DNA of 21,358 bases, taken from the NCBI GenBank assembly GCA_001642005.1, contig LWCA01000654.1, positions 1 through 21,358 of the forward strand. The letters are read 5' to 3'. Made by a program: the position numbers and the translations under genes. The first letter of the stretch is position 1, and the number at the start of each line of letters is the position of its first letter. The notes beneath the pieces are model-generated. The model saw only the letters and a program-made list of their open reading frames with translations, was not told the origin of the DNA and made no database searches. Of this stretch, positions 1 to 9,400 are shown in pieces. The DNA comes from Intoshia linei. Lineage: Eukaryota > Orthonectida > Rhopaluridae.

Positions 1-348
1 GACTTGTCAATTCTGTAAAAAAACAAGAGAATCATTTCCAATAATACATTTTAACTTTCATTTTTTATAGAAACCTCCAAAGTTAATTGCGTTATTATCA
101 ATATTTATCAACAACCAAGAAAATAAAATCAACTTTTTTTTGGAAAAAACGACTTTACGATTTGAAAATATGACGTTAGTTAAAATGTTAGTTAGAAAAA
201 ACAACTTTATGTTACTGAAAATGTCTATAATATGTAATAAATGTATGTAATTTTCATGAACACCCAAAAAAGTGCTGTGGACCCCGTTGAGAATGCATGG
301 TCTATTGTATTATTTTTATTTACTTGTTATTAATTTTGTATGAATTAG
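1..348. other. Start of window; non-coding, probably intron of MRPL11
   Basis: I cannot support an exon here. The expected upstream part of bL11m (N-terminus up to the residues before PDRTF) was searched for in all plus frames and not found convincingly, so it probably lies left of the window. Positions about 276-299 (GTGGACCCCGTTGAGAATG) resemble the right end of a hAT-type transposon, so a decayed insertion probably lies in this stretch. The rest is AT-rich without visible structure. Confidence 0.5.
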
Positions 349-2905
349 CCTGATCGAACTTTTAAAATGATAATGTATACACCACCTGTTCGTTACTTTG
401 TTTTACAGGCCGCCGGAATCAAAAAAGGAGCTAGTCAACCTGGTAATAATTAGTGTTCTTTTGAATTATAATTTATAATCAATGGTCGTACATAAAAGAG
501 TTTTGCAATACTGTATTGCGACTCGAATCACGATACGAACTAAAATTATCGCCCTAAAGCACGAACTCGTGATCGTGTTGCAGAAATATAGTGCATGTAG
601 ATTTCTCTTCGGAGAATCTTCGGAGAAAGCCTAATTTTTCAAAAATGACCAAAATTGTAAAAAATAATATTTGTGAATATCAACTACATTTGTATTTTGA
701 ATGTTAAAGTTGATTTATTTGAAGATAGGTAACTAGGGGTTATAGGGCTTACACTGATTACAGTTAAAAAGTTTGAGAATCACTGCAGTAAAGTATATTA
801 ACTTATATACTCCCAGACAAATTTTTCCAATTTTTTGGCTTCGATTTTTCCAAAAATTTGGGAAGTTAATACATACTTGCCTATTTCTCACCATATATAA
901 TTTTAGGTAATTAGCAATTGTATTTATGGAGTTATTTCACATTCCATATGTTCACATTGGGAGAATAAGGCCAATAAAAGCGTGCATATATAAAACCGCA
1001 TCGTCAATATACCTAATTATTTCATCAATTGTAGCCAATACATGAATTCATCATATGGTGTTCATTAAATTCGGTTATCACATTTTTAACAAAAAAATAT
1101 AAAAAATTTTTTCAGTGAATTTTTTTTTTGCTTTGAAAAATTGATTTGGCCCACTGTCAGTGACACAGGAGGCTAATCGGTGAAAACTCATAACTAATAT
1201 ACTCGAATGTTATATAATATATTAATTAATTTAATTTTTCATAGTTAATTAACTTTGTTTCAATTTGATACGTGTTTTTATAAATGTAATGTTGTGTGAC
1301 CATATAGTCACACTGGGAGTATATGGGTTAATTATCATTGCAAGCTATCGCATACCAAGATCAAATTATTTCCTTTCAAACTTACTATCCTCCGAAAAAT
1401 ATTATGGAGGAATATATTTTTTTGAATTACTGTTTACCTCCAAAAATGTATGAAATCCTATTTACTATTACTATTTCCTATGTAATCTGTTGTCCCTCTT
1501 TTTGAAAATTAAACGAGTTGAAGAATTTAAAAAAATATATACGCTGATACGGATTTTAAAATCATAAACATTATCAAAAATTTAAATTTAAAAAAATTAT
1601 ATCTTCAGGGCCAAAACCCCAAATTACCCTTCTTTTTTTAATGAAAACAGTTATAATTTCAACAAATTTACAGGTGGTACAGTTGTATCCTGTTAACACA
1701 TACCCCATTAACATTTCCAATAAATAAATATGGGTGAAAATCTATTTAATTCTTTCTTTTGAAATTCATTTTTAATATTATACACATATTTTGTCTAATA
1801 AATTCAAAAAATGGGATAAAATTTTTTTTAAAATTCTTAACGCAAATGTTAAACAAAAAATTAAGATGGAATAATTCACTTTAAAGTGAAAAGTAATGTG
1901 ATATGACGATTCCATCTGAAACAAGTTTAGGAGCCACTCCCTTAAAGCATTGATAATAGTGAATAGTAGCATTTTTAAGTTAGATTTTCAACATGAATTT
2001 ATTTTTTTGGTAGAATAAAAGTGTGCCCTCGGCAGAGCTAGGTGCTGTTTGTACATAACAGTCAACCTAGTATTAGTATATAATTTTATGATATCATTGT
2101 AACACTTGAAATTTATTGATTAAAAATAAATTGAAATTACGATAAAGTCAACAATAGAATTTACAATTCCATAGAAAAACATTAAAAAAATATTGGTTTT
2201 AGATTTTTTCCCATTCATTTCCAAAATAACAATATTATCCTCTCTTTTCTTAAACTATTCCATTTTTTGATATTTTAATGTATACATCGTCAAAATTAAA
2301 AAGGGTCAGGTTACTAATTTTATAAAAATTTGTCGTTTTCAGATGGAATTGCCCAACATGTATATTTTTAAAACGATTTTCTTCAATAAAAAATTAACCT
2401 GTGAATAGAGACTTTATTAATGTGAATGAAAAAATAAACTTTGTTTTTTAGCAATGTTCATCGCGGACCCCATTTAAAAAACGCAGTTATAAGTTTTTTC
2501 AAAAACCAATAAAAGTTGAAATTTACTCACATGTCAAGTAATTTTAAGATTGATGTATTCAACGTAGGCAGACTGTCTATTCTGAATGAATAATTGGATT
2601 TGTACATGTATCAATAATTCTGAATTATAGGTAAAGAGATAGCTGGAATTATTACGTTGAAACACGTTTATGAAATTGCTAAAATAAAGAGTAGCGATAT
2701 AATTTGGAAAAACAAACCATTACAATCAATATGTACTGCTATTATAGCCACGTGCCATTCTATGGGGATACAAATACGAAAGAGTATAAGTGATGAAGAA
2801 TTGATGACATTTTACCAAGAACGAGAAAAAGTTGTCGCTGAACAAGAAGCTAAGGTTCTAGCAGAAAAACAAGCTAAATTAACTAGAGCTTTAATCAAAA
2901 GTTAA
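349..2905 (+). CDS. MRPL11: Mitochondrial ribosomal protein bL11m, 3' part (two exons)
   Basis: Encodes the C-terminal two thirds of mitochondrial L11, which sits at the stalk base of the mitoribosomal large subunit and binds the GTPase-associated rRNA. Exons: 349-442 (acceptor TTAG just before) and 2631-2905, joined in phase through GG|GT. Exon 349-442 reads PDRTF, then RYF, then AAGIKKGASQPG, matching the family order PDRTF...SYFLKAAAGIEKGA. The second exon continues GKEIAGIITLKHVYEIAKIK, the signature of animal MRPL11, then PLQS, a SMGI strand and a charged C-terminal helix rich in E, K and A. The 2,188-nt intron carries repeats. The upstream exons are missing, so the protein is partial at its N-terminus. 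The stop TAA is followed directly by a second TAA. Identification rests on clear motif agreement; the exact 5' boundary at 349 is chosen because an in-frame TAG precedes it. Confidence 0.9.
484..785. mobile_element. Probable hAT-like non-autonomous element in MRPL11 intron
   Basis: The right end is clear: AAAAAGTTTGAGAATCACTG at 766-785 is the inverted form of the common hAT terminus CAGTGRTTCTCAAAC. Upstream, a GCGACTCGAATCACGATACG stretch (about 518-537) and a partly complementary stretch with CTCGTGATCGTGTTGCAG (about 565-582) form a sub-terminal inverted repeat. The left end is not certain; CAATGG at about 481-486 is only a candidate, and the 8-bp target duplication expected for hAT elements was not found. 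No transposase is present. Confidence 0.45.
1824..2070 (+). repeat. Interspersed repeat family, copy A (in MRPL11 intron)
   Basis: About 245 bp that match 19089-19331 at roughly 80-85 % by eye. Shared landmarks in order: GCAAATGTTAA-like start, the perfect palindrome TTCACTTTAAAGTGAA (1875-1890), AAGTAATGTGATATGA, CTGAAACAA, CCACTC, TTTTTAAGTTAG, GTGCCCTCGGCAG, GCTAGGTGCTGTTTGT and ACATAACAGTCAACCTA. There is no coding frame, no recognised terminal inverted repeat and no poly-A tail. It could be a MITE or SINE-like element; I do not recognise the family. Confidence 0.75.
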
Positions 2906-2909
2906 TAAA
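2904..2909 (+). terminator. MRPL11 polyadenylation signal overlapping the stop codon
   Basis: AATAAA begins on the second base of the TAA stop at 2903-2905 (TTAATAAAG). If it is used, the 3' UTR would be only about 15-30 nt. No other AATAAA lies close downstream. Confidence 0.5.
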
Positions 2910-2910
2910 G

Positions 2911-3677
2911 TTTAAATGAGTATTTGTGGAATTAATTGGGTTTTACAACGATTTATTGTTTTTCAATTGTGGTTAGCGACTTCACATCATATTTGCGCTT
3001 TTTTCAATGAATTTCATTATTTACTTCATTATTATCGACGCTATGGTCTAATATGATCATTGACCATATTAGCAAAACCATTATATACTTTAATTTTTAA
3101 CGGTTATATTGTTTCGTATGTATATTAATTTATTCCAGTGGTTTTAAATTTTTTCCCAGTTCGATTTGAGCAATGGATACGCCCGATAAATCCATGGTAA
3201 TATAAATAAATGGACTAACACTTTTCGCTGTTACTCATCTTCTGATCGGTCCGTATACCCAGTGGCTAATATTGGTTATAAACATATATAGGAATCTATC
3301 TTTTATGGATCAAGTATAATGTGGAGATGTAGTTTTAATAAGATTTAAAAAGAAATAACTTTAAAAACTATTGTACAATGTACATTAATATTAGACAAAT
3401 TATATTGATTTTTTCGAATTAAAATGGACGTAATTGCTGAAACAATGAGCCCAAAATTTTAATAGGAATCTGCAAAATTGATCACTACAATAAAAAAATG
3501 TCTGACTTAAAACGAATAAAATAAAAACGTAATGCAGTTCTGAGAAACATGGATCAAGAGTAAATTTTACTATATCAACAATAACGTAGGTTATATACAT
3601 TGATTTTCATTTAGAATCTGATTAATTGGAATATACAGTAATTTTAACTAATTTATATTATTAAAACCCAATTAGAC
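2911..3677. other. Spacer between MRPL11 and G-gamma
   Basis: No supported gene. Positions about 2945-3045 share a ~100-bp sequence with the spacer upstream of 14-3-3 (12425-12515). A short open frame at 3174-3198 (MDTPDKSM, followed by a GTAATA donor-like site) could be a 5' leader exon, but its phase does not join to the G-gamma start. The spacer presumably holds the G-gamma promoter. Confidence 0.5.
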
Positions 3678-3866
3678 ATGAAAACCACCACCAATAATAT
3701 GCAAAGACACGTTATGCAACTCAGGACTGAATTAGCCATTGAAAGACAGCTTATATCTAAAACTACTGCCGAATTGTTTGAATTGACTCAAAATGCAGAA
3801 CCTCATGATCCAATCCTCAATTCATTTAATAAATCGAGTTCCGGGAGCAAATGCACAATTTTGTAA
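3678..3866 (+). CDS. Heterotrimeric G-protein gamma subunit
   Basis: A single-exon 62-residue protein of the usual G-gamma size (about 65-75). Residues 6-50 match the family helix pattern: NNMQRHVMQLRTELAIER, then SKTTAELF, then the helix-ending HDPIL (family NDPLL). The C-terminal CTIL is a CaaX box ending in leucine, which predicts geranylgeranylation of the cysteine and membrane anchoring. By family knowledge it would form an obligate dimer with a G-beta propeller and act downstream of GPCRs. The conserved NPF segment that normally precedes the tail is absent and replaced by a Ser/Asn/Lys-rich linker. An acceptor-like ATTAG ends two bases before the ATG, so a non-coding 5' exon or a trans-splice site is possible. 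The paralogue cannot be assigned. Confidence 0.88.
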   Translation: MKTTTNNMQRHVMQLRTELAIERQLISKTTAELFELTQNAEPHDPILNSFNKSSSGSKCTIL

Positions 3867-3890
3867 AAAACAAGATCCCAACACAATTAT

Positions 3891-3896
3891 ATTAAA
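3891..3896 (+). terminator. Candidate G-gamma polyadenylation signal
   Basis: ATTAAA lies 25 nt after the G-gamma stop. The 306-bp spacer to the eL6 start (3867-4172) holds nothing else recognisable and should contain the short 3' UTR and the RPL6 promoter. Confidence 0.35.
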
Positions 3897-4172
3897 ATTA
3901 TTTGTAAAATTATATAAATACAATATAATTTTCCATGTTAAATATTTTTAGTTTAATTGCATTAAAATATAAATGGTAATTTCATTACATTAACATTTAA
4001 CATACAAATGTCCAAATTTAAAAAAATACAGTTTAAAATCAATTTCAATTAAACTTTATAATTTTTTTATATTATTGATATTCATTTTTCGCTCATTACG
4101 TGTTTAAATTAATTGTAAAAAAATGGAAAAGTGCCCGCTAACTCACAAAACCCAAGAAACTTGTAATTTTAA

Positions 4173-5368
4173 ATGGTTCAAATACATGTAAATTTAGTGA
4201 AGAAGGAATTTGACGATTCAAAAAAACAATTATTTCCTAAAAATTTCAAAATTACTGGAGATATGTTTTTTTATTCAAAAAAAAGCATGAACAATATTCA
4301 TAGTTGTATTTCTGTGAAAAAAAATATCAAAAAAACAAAAAAAGATGTTGACATGAAAAACACTGAGAAATCAACAAAATTGGTACATTTCGTTTTTGTT
4401 TTTCTTTTTTTATTCGATTTTATTTTTATTTTTTTATTCGTTTCTTCTAGAATCGATATTATGATGGTGAACAAGAAAAGATTGTACTTAAAAAACGAAC
4501 TGTTCCCCATCCTACAAAATTGAAAAAATCTCTTGTTCAAGGAGTTGTTTGTATTATTTTGGTTGGAAAGTATAAAGGAACGGTATGTTTTTTATTATTT
4601 ACTTATTATACGCGCATTTTAGAGAGTCGTTTTTCTTAAGCAACTCAAAAAAAGTGGTTTGATTTTGGTTACAGGTATTTTCTATTTTTGAAATTACGTT
4701 ACTTTTTATTTAGGACCCAAGTATTTGAATAGATGTCCTTTGAAACGCATATCGCAGAGTTATGTTATTGCAACAAAAACTGTTTTGGATATTAACGTTG
4801 ACGCTCACCTCAAGGATATTAATGATGACGATTTTTCCGCAAAGCAAAAGTATATTAAAAGGAAAGACAATCCTTTAATGAAAATTAAAAAGGTAGTTCA
4901 TTGTATAATTATTAAAATGCTTATATATTGTTTAAAAATATATAGAATTTATAATTTTATAATTAAATAATTCTAATTTTGAAGAACTTTATAATTCTGA
5001 CCGATTTAGTTAGTGGTTAATATTACAGGGTTTCTCAACCGATAAACCTAAATCTAAATGCACCCTTATATGAATTAGTGAAATTATCCCTATTTTATAA
5101 GAATTGCAGTTGACTAATGTAGGGTTCTAGATAAATTTAAATTGAATGTATGATGAGTATTTTTTTGATTATTTAGCTTTACATTTGTTAAATCATTTAT
5201 TTATAGAAATACAAGGCATCCGAAAAGAAAAAACAAGTTCAAGATAAGGTCGATGCAATTGTTAAAAAAAGTATTTGCGATAGAGAAGATTCTATCTACT
5301 TGAAAAAATATTTATCTAGTAGGTTTGGATTGTTGAAAGGACAGTTTCCTCATTCTATGATATTTTAA
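4173..5368 (+). CDS. RPL6: 60S ribosomal protein eL6 (five exons)
   Basis: Cytosolic large-subunit protein eL6. Exons: 4173-4382, 4451-4582, 4623-4674, 4714-4892, 5207-5368; introns 68, 40, 39 and 314 nt; total 244 aa (Drosophila about 243). Conserved blocks in order are NRYYDGEQ (family RYYPTED), the KOW-like segment CIILVGKYKGTRVVFLKQL, then SGLILVTGP, LNRCPLKRISQSYVIATKT, and a basic tail ending in FGLLKG and HSMIF (family YPHKLVF). The start at 4173 is chosen because a TAA lies directly in frame upstream. The N-terminal 70 residues are lysine-rich and poorly conserved, with only a TGDMFFYSKKSM stretch resembling the family RYSRSAMYSRKAMY. The protein is clearly fast-evolving. Intron 4 carries a hAT-like terminus. 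ATTAAA follows the stop at 5389. Confidence 0.93.
5026..5140. mobile_element. hAT-like terminus in RPL6 intron 4
   Basis: CAGGGTTTCTCAACC at 5026-5040 is a typical hAT left terminal inverted repeat, preceded by TAATATTA, which would be the 8-bp target site. No matching right end was found before the acceptor at 5206, so the element is probably truncated or decayed; the end coordinate is a guess. Confidence 0.4.
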
Positions 5369-6478
5369 CTTTTATATTGTTAAATTTCATTAAAAAGTTA
5401 ATTATAAATTGTATTGTCGATTCCTTGCTATTGAAATTTATCCGTTTGCAATATAAAAATGAATGTTTGTGTTACAGTTTGAAAAAAGTAATTGAAAATA
5501 ATGCATATTTCTGGTAAAGTTTTTTCAGAATTTTTTTATCGCAAATTTCATTTTCACACATAGAATTCTTAAATGTCAAAGACCTATTACCTTTTTTTCT
5601 AAAATAACCACTAGAATTTAAAAAAACATAAATTCTAGTATTTATTAAATTCTCGGTCTTAGAAAGTTATATCGTCATAATTAAAACCACACATCACATT
5701 TTTTTTAAAAAATAAGTATTGATAAAATTATGAACATTATCAATAATCTTAAAAACTTACATTTTTACCATCAAAACCTCAAAATTATTGTTTATTTAAA
5801 AAAGTACAAATGTAGTTATTTCCAGTTAACAAAAAATAAAATCTTACAAATTGACGCCTTTAGAATCAAAATAACATTTATTTTTATTTCGAAAATTAAA
5901 ATATTAATGTATTACCATAAAATTTGAAATAATTGCCTACAATTAAAACAAGAAAGATTATTCTGATAAAGTTGATATAAGTACAAAAATATTATTTTTA
6001 TTTAATCTGAAATGAGTCATTTCAAATGACCTGTCCATCGTAGAACAAGTTTGCGAACTGCTACTTTAAATGGTTGATAAAGTGAATAGGAACATGTTTG
6101 TTAATTTTTAAAATTTAAGGAATCTTAGTTTTTAACCGTGGATCAAGAGTTTCAAATTTATGATACTATCCGTATCGGTAAAAACTGATTTTAAGTTATT
6201 TTACATTTTTGAATAGACATTTTTCTAAAAAAAGTTAATATTCAGAGATATTTTTACTTTGTTAGTTAGAAACTTCATAAACTCTGAAATATTGCATAGC
6301 TAACTGATGTATCTTTTTTTAATATAATCTTAAAAACGTTTAGATTATTTGCCAGTGTGTAAACGAAATTAAATTTTCGCTATTATTAATTAACTTTTAT
6401 TTGTAAATTGAATGCAATCAATTTCGAAAAAATCTTAAGATGAAGAAAAGTTTATTATAGTTAATTATCGTAATTTAA
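5369..6478. other. Spacer between RPL6 and the Spb1 homologue
   Basis: No supported gene. The open frame at 5730-5927 is low-complexity I/K/L/N and has no family resemblance. A decayed copy of the palindromic repeat family lies at about 6010-6115. A TTATTATAG acceptor-like site ends near 6460, 18 nt before the Spb1 ATG. Confidence 0.55.
6010..6115 (+). repeat. Interspersed repeat family, decayed copy C
   Basis: Partial match to copies A and B: ATGACCTGTCCATCGTAGAACAAG aligns with ATGACGATTCCATCTGAAACAAG of copy A (shared ATGAC, TCCATC and AACAAG), and CTACTTTAAATGGTTGATAAAGTGAATAG aligns with CTCCCTTAAAGCATTGATAATAGTGAATAG. The GTGCCCTCGGCAG block is missing. Similarity is clear only over about 70-100 bp. 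Confidence 0.5.
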
Positions 6479-9400
6479 ATGGTGAAAAAAACAAAATTAG
6501 GAAAATCGAGGAAGGACAAATTCTATAAACTATCCAAAGAAATTGGTATAAAATAAAAGTACAATATAAAATTTTAACTAAACCTAGGATATCGCTCTCG
6601 TGCTTCTTTCAAATTGCTACAATTGGAAAGGAAATACCATTTTCTCGCTGAATCGCGAATTTGCGTGGACCTATGTGCTGCTCCAGGAAGTTGGCTGCAA
6701 GTCGCAGCAAATCACATGCCTGTGTCGAGTTTATTGATAGGTAAATTATTATCACATTGTAATCAATAATGTAGTATTGATTACATTAAAAAGATATAAT
6801 AATTTTCTACATATTACATGAAAAAAGTATGTAATTTATTGAATTAGGTTGTGATTTGGTACATATTAAGCCTATAACAAATTGTATTACTTTTGAATCT
6901 GATATTACCACTGAAAAATGTAAACAGGTTGGTAAATTGCTATTTATTTTGATAATTTTTAGAGACTGAAATCGGAACTTCACAATTGGAAAGCTGATCT
7001 GTTTTTACACGACGGAGCACCAAATGTTGGACAATCATGGATTCACGACGCGTATCAGCAAGGTTTATTAAATTTTATTATTTATAAATTTTCGTATAGT
7101 CAAATTGTCATTATCTGCTTTCAAGTTGGCTTGCAGTTTTTTACGTAGAGGTGGATGCTTTGTCACTAAAGTGTTTCGATCCAAAGATTACAATTCCTTG
7201 CTGTATGCTTTTCGAGAATTATTCGTCACTGTCACAGTAACAAAACCTTCCGCTTCTCGTAACGAATCGTGCGAAATTTATGTTATTTGCCAAAATTTCA
7301 AAGCACCGACAAATATAGATAGTAAATTATTTGATCCCTCTTTTGTTTTTGAAGAAAAGTCCACAAATGAGGCTGGAAATGACATGTACAAATCTAGACT
7401 TTTCAAAAACTTGTCTAGAAAAACGTACATTTTACTAAAATAGTTTTAAACGTATTTTAGTAAAGCTGATGGATATGAGGACGATAGCGTTTATCATGTA
7501 ACTTCAGATCTTGATTTTATAAAGACAACCGAACCTATTCATGCTCTAGCAAATTTTAATAAAGTGATTTTTTTATATTTATATTTATTTTTTCATTTTA
7601 CTTTTATTTGGATTTTAGATTGATATCATTACAGATGTTATTTTAAGCGATCCTGCTACCTCGGAAGATATTAAAGAGTATTGTTCTGATTTAAAATTAA
7701 TTGGAAAGCCTGAAATTAAAAATTTAATTAAATGGCGACGAAAGATTATACAGAATCATTTTACTGAGAGTGAAAATGTCGATCATGTAGCAGAGGACAA
7801 ACTTGAACAGGAAAAATTAAAGTATGATAGAAGGTTGGAGTATATTTCTTTAGAAGAAAATAGGGAAGTTAAAAGGTTTGTTTTCTAGTTTTTAGGATTA
7901 AAAAATTAATTTCAACATTTTACAATTATCATTAAATACAATATAATTACAGAAAACTTAAAAAGCAAAAAAAATTAAAAAAAAGAAACGAACTTAAAAC
8001 CCAATTAAAGTCAAGGGATCGGGAAGGGATTGATGCAGAAGAAACATCTGAAAAAATGTTTAGTTTGGCGTCTTTGCAGGTTTTTATTTACTAAAAATTT
8101 TAAATTAATTAATATACATTGCACTAACATGACGCCAGTTTATTATAAACTTTATATATCAATTTGTTTAGAATAAATCAAAAAAATACTACACATCTGA
8201 TGAAGAATCCAATGCAGAAGTTGGAGCATCTGAAGCAGAATCGTATAAATTATTTTAATTGTATAATTGACGAAATTTTTTTAGATTTAATGAAAATTTA
8301 ATTGTTGATATTGCAGATAAAAACAAAAAAAGAAAAGACGTCGTGGCCAAATGGTTTAACAAGGTTTTTATTTTTACTTGTAAAGAATAATTTATGCAAG
8401 TTAAATTTTAAATTTTAAGCATAATTCAACTTAACATTTTTTAATTTATTTTTTATGGTCACAGTATATTAAAATGTTTCAAGGTGTCACTCGCGGCTGT
8501 ATTGATATCTGCTGTTTGTCGAAGAAATTTTTTCTAATAATAAAAACTTTTATTTAAATCTATTCGATTCTTAAATTTAAAAATCATTATGCTGGCTAAT
8601 TTTTATTTAACGGTATTTCTCGTTGACAAAAAAAATTTTTGATTTTAAAATTTAAAATTTTGTGGTGCTTTTATGAAACATTTATTGGAACTGATTTGAA
8701 TCGACTCCACCGATTCATTTTTATTCAATGCAGAATATGATTTTAATAATCAAGATAAAATTTATCGATATGTGAATAATAATACACTAATGTACTAGAA
8801 AATTAAAAATAATTTAATTTTAAGGTGCATTAGTTTCAGTTATTTTTTATAGCCTATAAACTCAACGCTAAAAAGCATAGCCGGTTCACTAGAGCTTGCT
8901 TAGTTTTTAATGCCAATACGTTTGGTTTAGTCAGTATTAGTGGAATTTTATAAACACTTTACTTTTTTAGTAATACAATTGTGCCTTCAACAGGGATTTT
9001 TTATTTCTTTCTATTTTTTTAGATAAATGAAAATTTTCTAGTTTTTTTTTTCAACCAGAATATTTATTAATTGTATTTATTAATTTATTTGATTAATATA
9101 CTCTATTTCATTATTTACTCTGTTCCTTAATATCTTGAAAAATTAATTTATTTTTAACAATCGATTTGGATGAACTCGGTTGAAATCCCCAGTCCTGACC
9201 CAACTTGATTGGACCAGCCTGTATTATATACATTTTATATTTTTAGGATGTATTTAAAAGCACTGAAAACGATGAGAATGACGATGAACAAAAATGTGAT
9301 AATAATACTGAAATTGATATTATTGTACCCAAACAAAATCCTGAACTTAAAACCAAAAAAGGTGCATTTACATTTCATTCAACCTCCATTATTGTTAAAT

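Larger units (their letters stand above)
443..2630 (+). other. Long MRPL11 intron with repeat insertions
   Basis: The donor is GTAATA after CAACCTG and the acceptor is ATTATAG before GTAAAGAG. The intron is about 50 times longer than the shortest introns of the window. It holds a hAT-like element ending at 785 and repeat family copy A (1824-2070). A GCGGACCCC motif near 2463 resembles decayed hAT sequence. I see no convincing coding sequence; the short open frames inside lack family similarity. Confidence 0.75.

Noticed and set aside
2-64. Frame reading CQFCKKTRE at the left edge, resembling NQFCKEFNE of MRPL11
   Set aside because: The only nearby donor would create a stop when joined to the exon at 349, and the residues after it do not follow the family.
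71-252. Open frame beginning KPPKLIAL after a TTATAG site
   Set aside because: It is low-complexity and does not match the expected bL11m segment before PDRTF.
3174-3198. Short frame MDTPDKSM with a donor-like GTAATA, as a first exon of G-gamma
   Set aside because: It ends in phase 0 and no acceptor joins it in frame to the G-gamma coding region.
3400-3600. Minus-strand open frame of 66 residues
   Set aside because: Phe/Ile/Tyr-rich and without family motifs; typical of an open frame arising in AT-rich DNA.
4298-4540. Minus-strand 80-residue frame inside RPL6
   Set aside because: Shadow of the eL6 exons and of a poly-T intron on the other strand.
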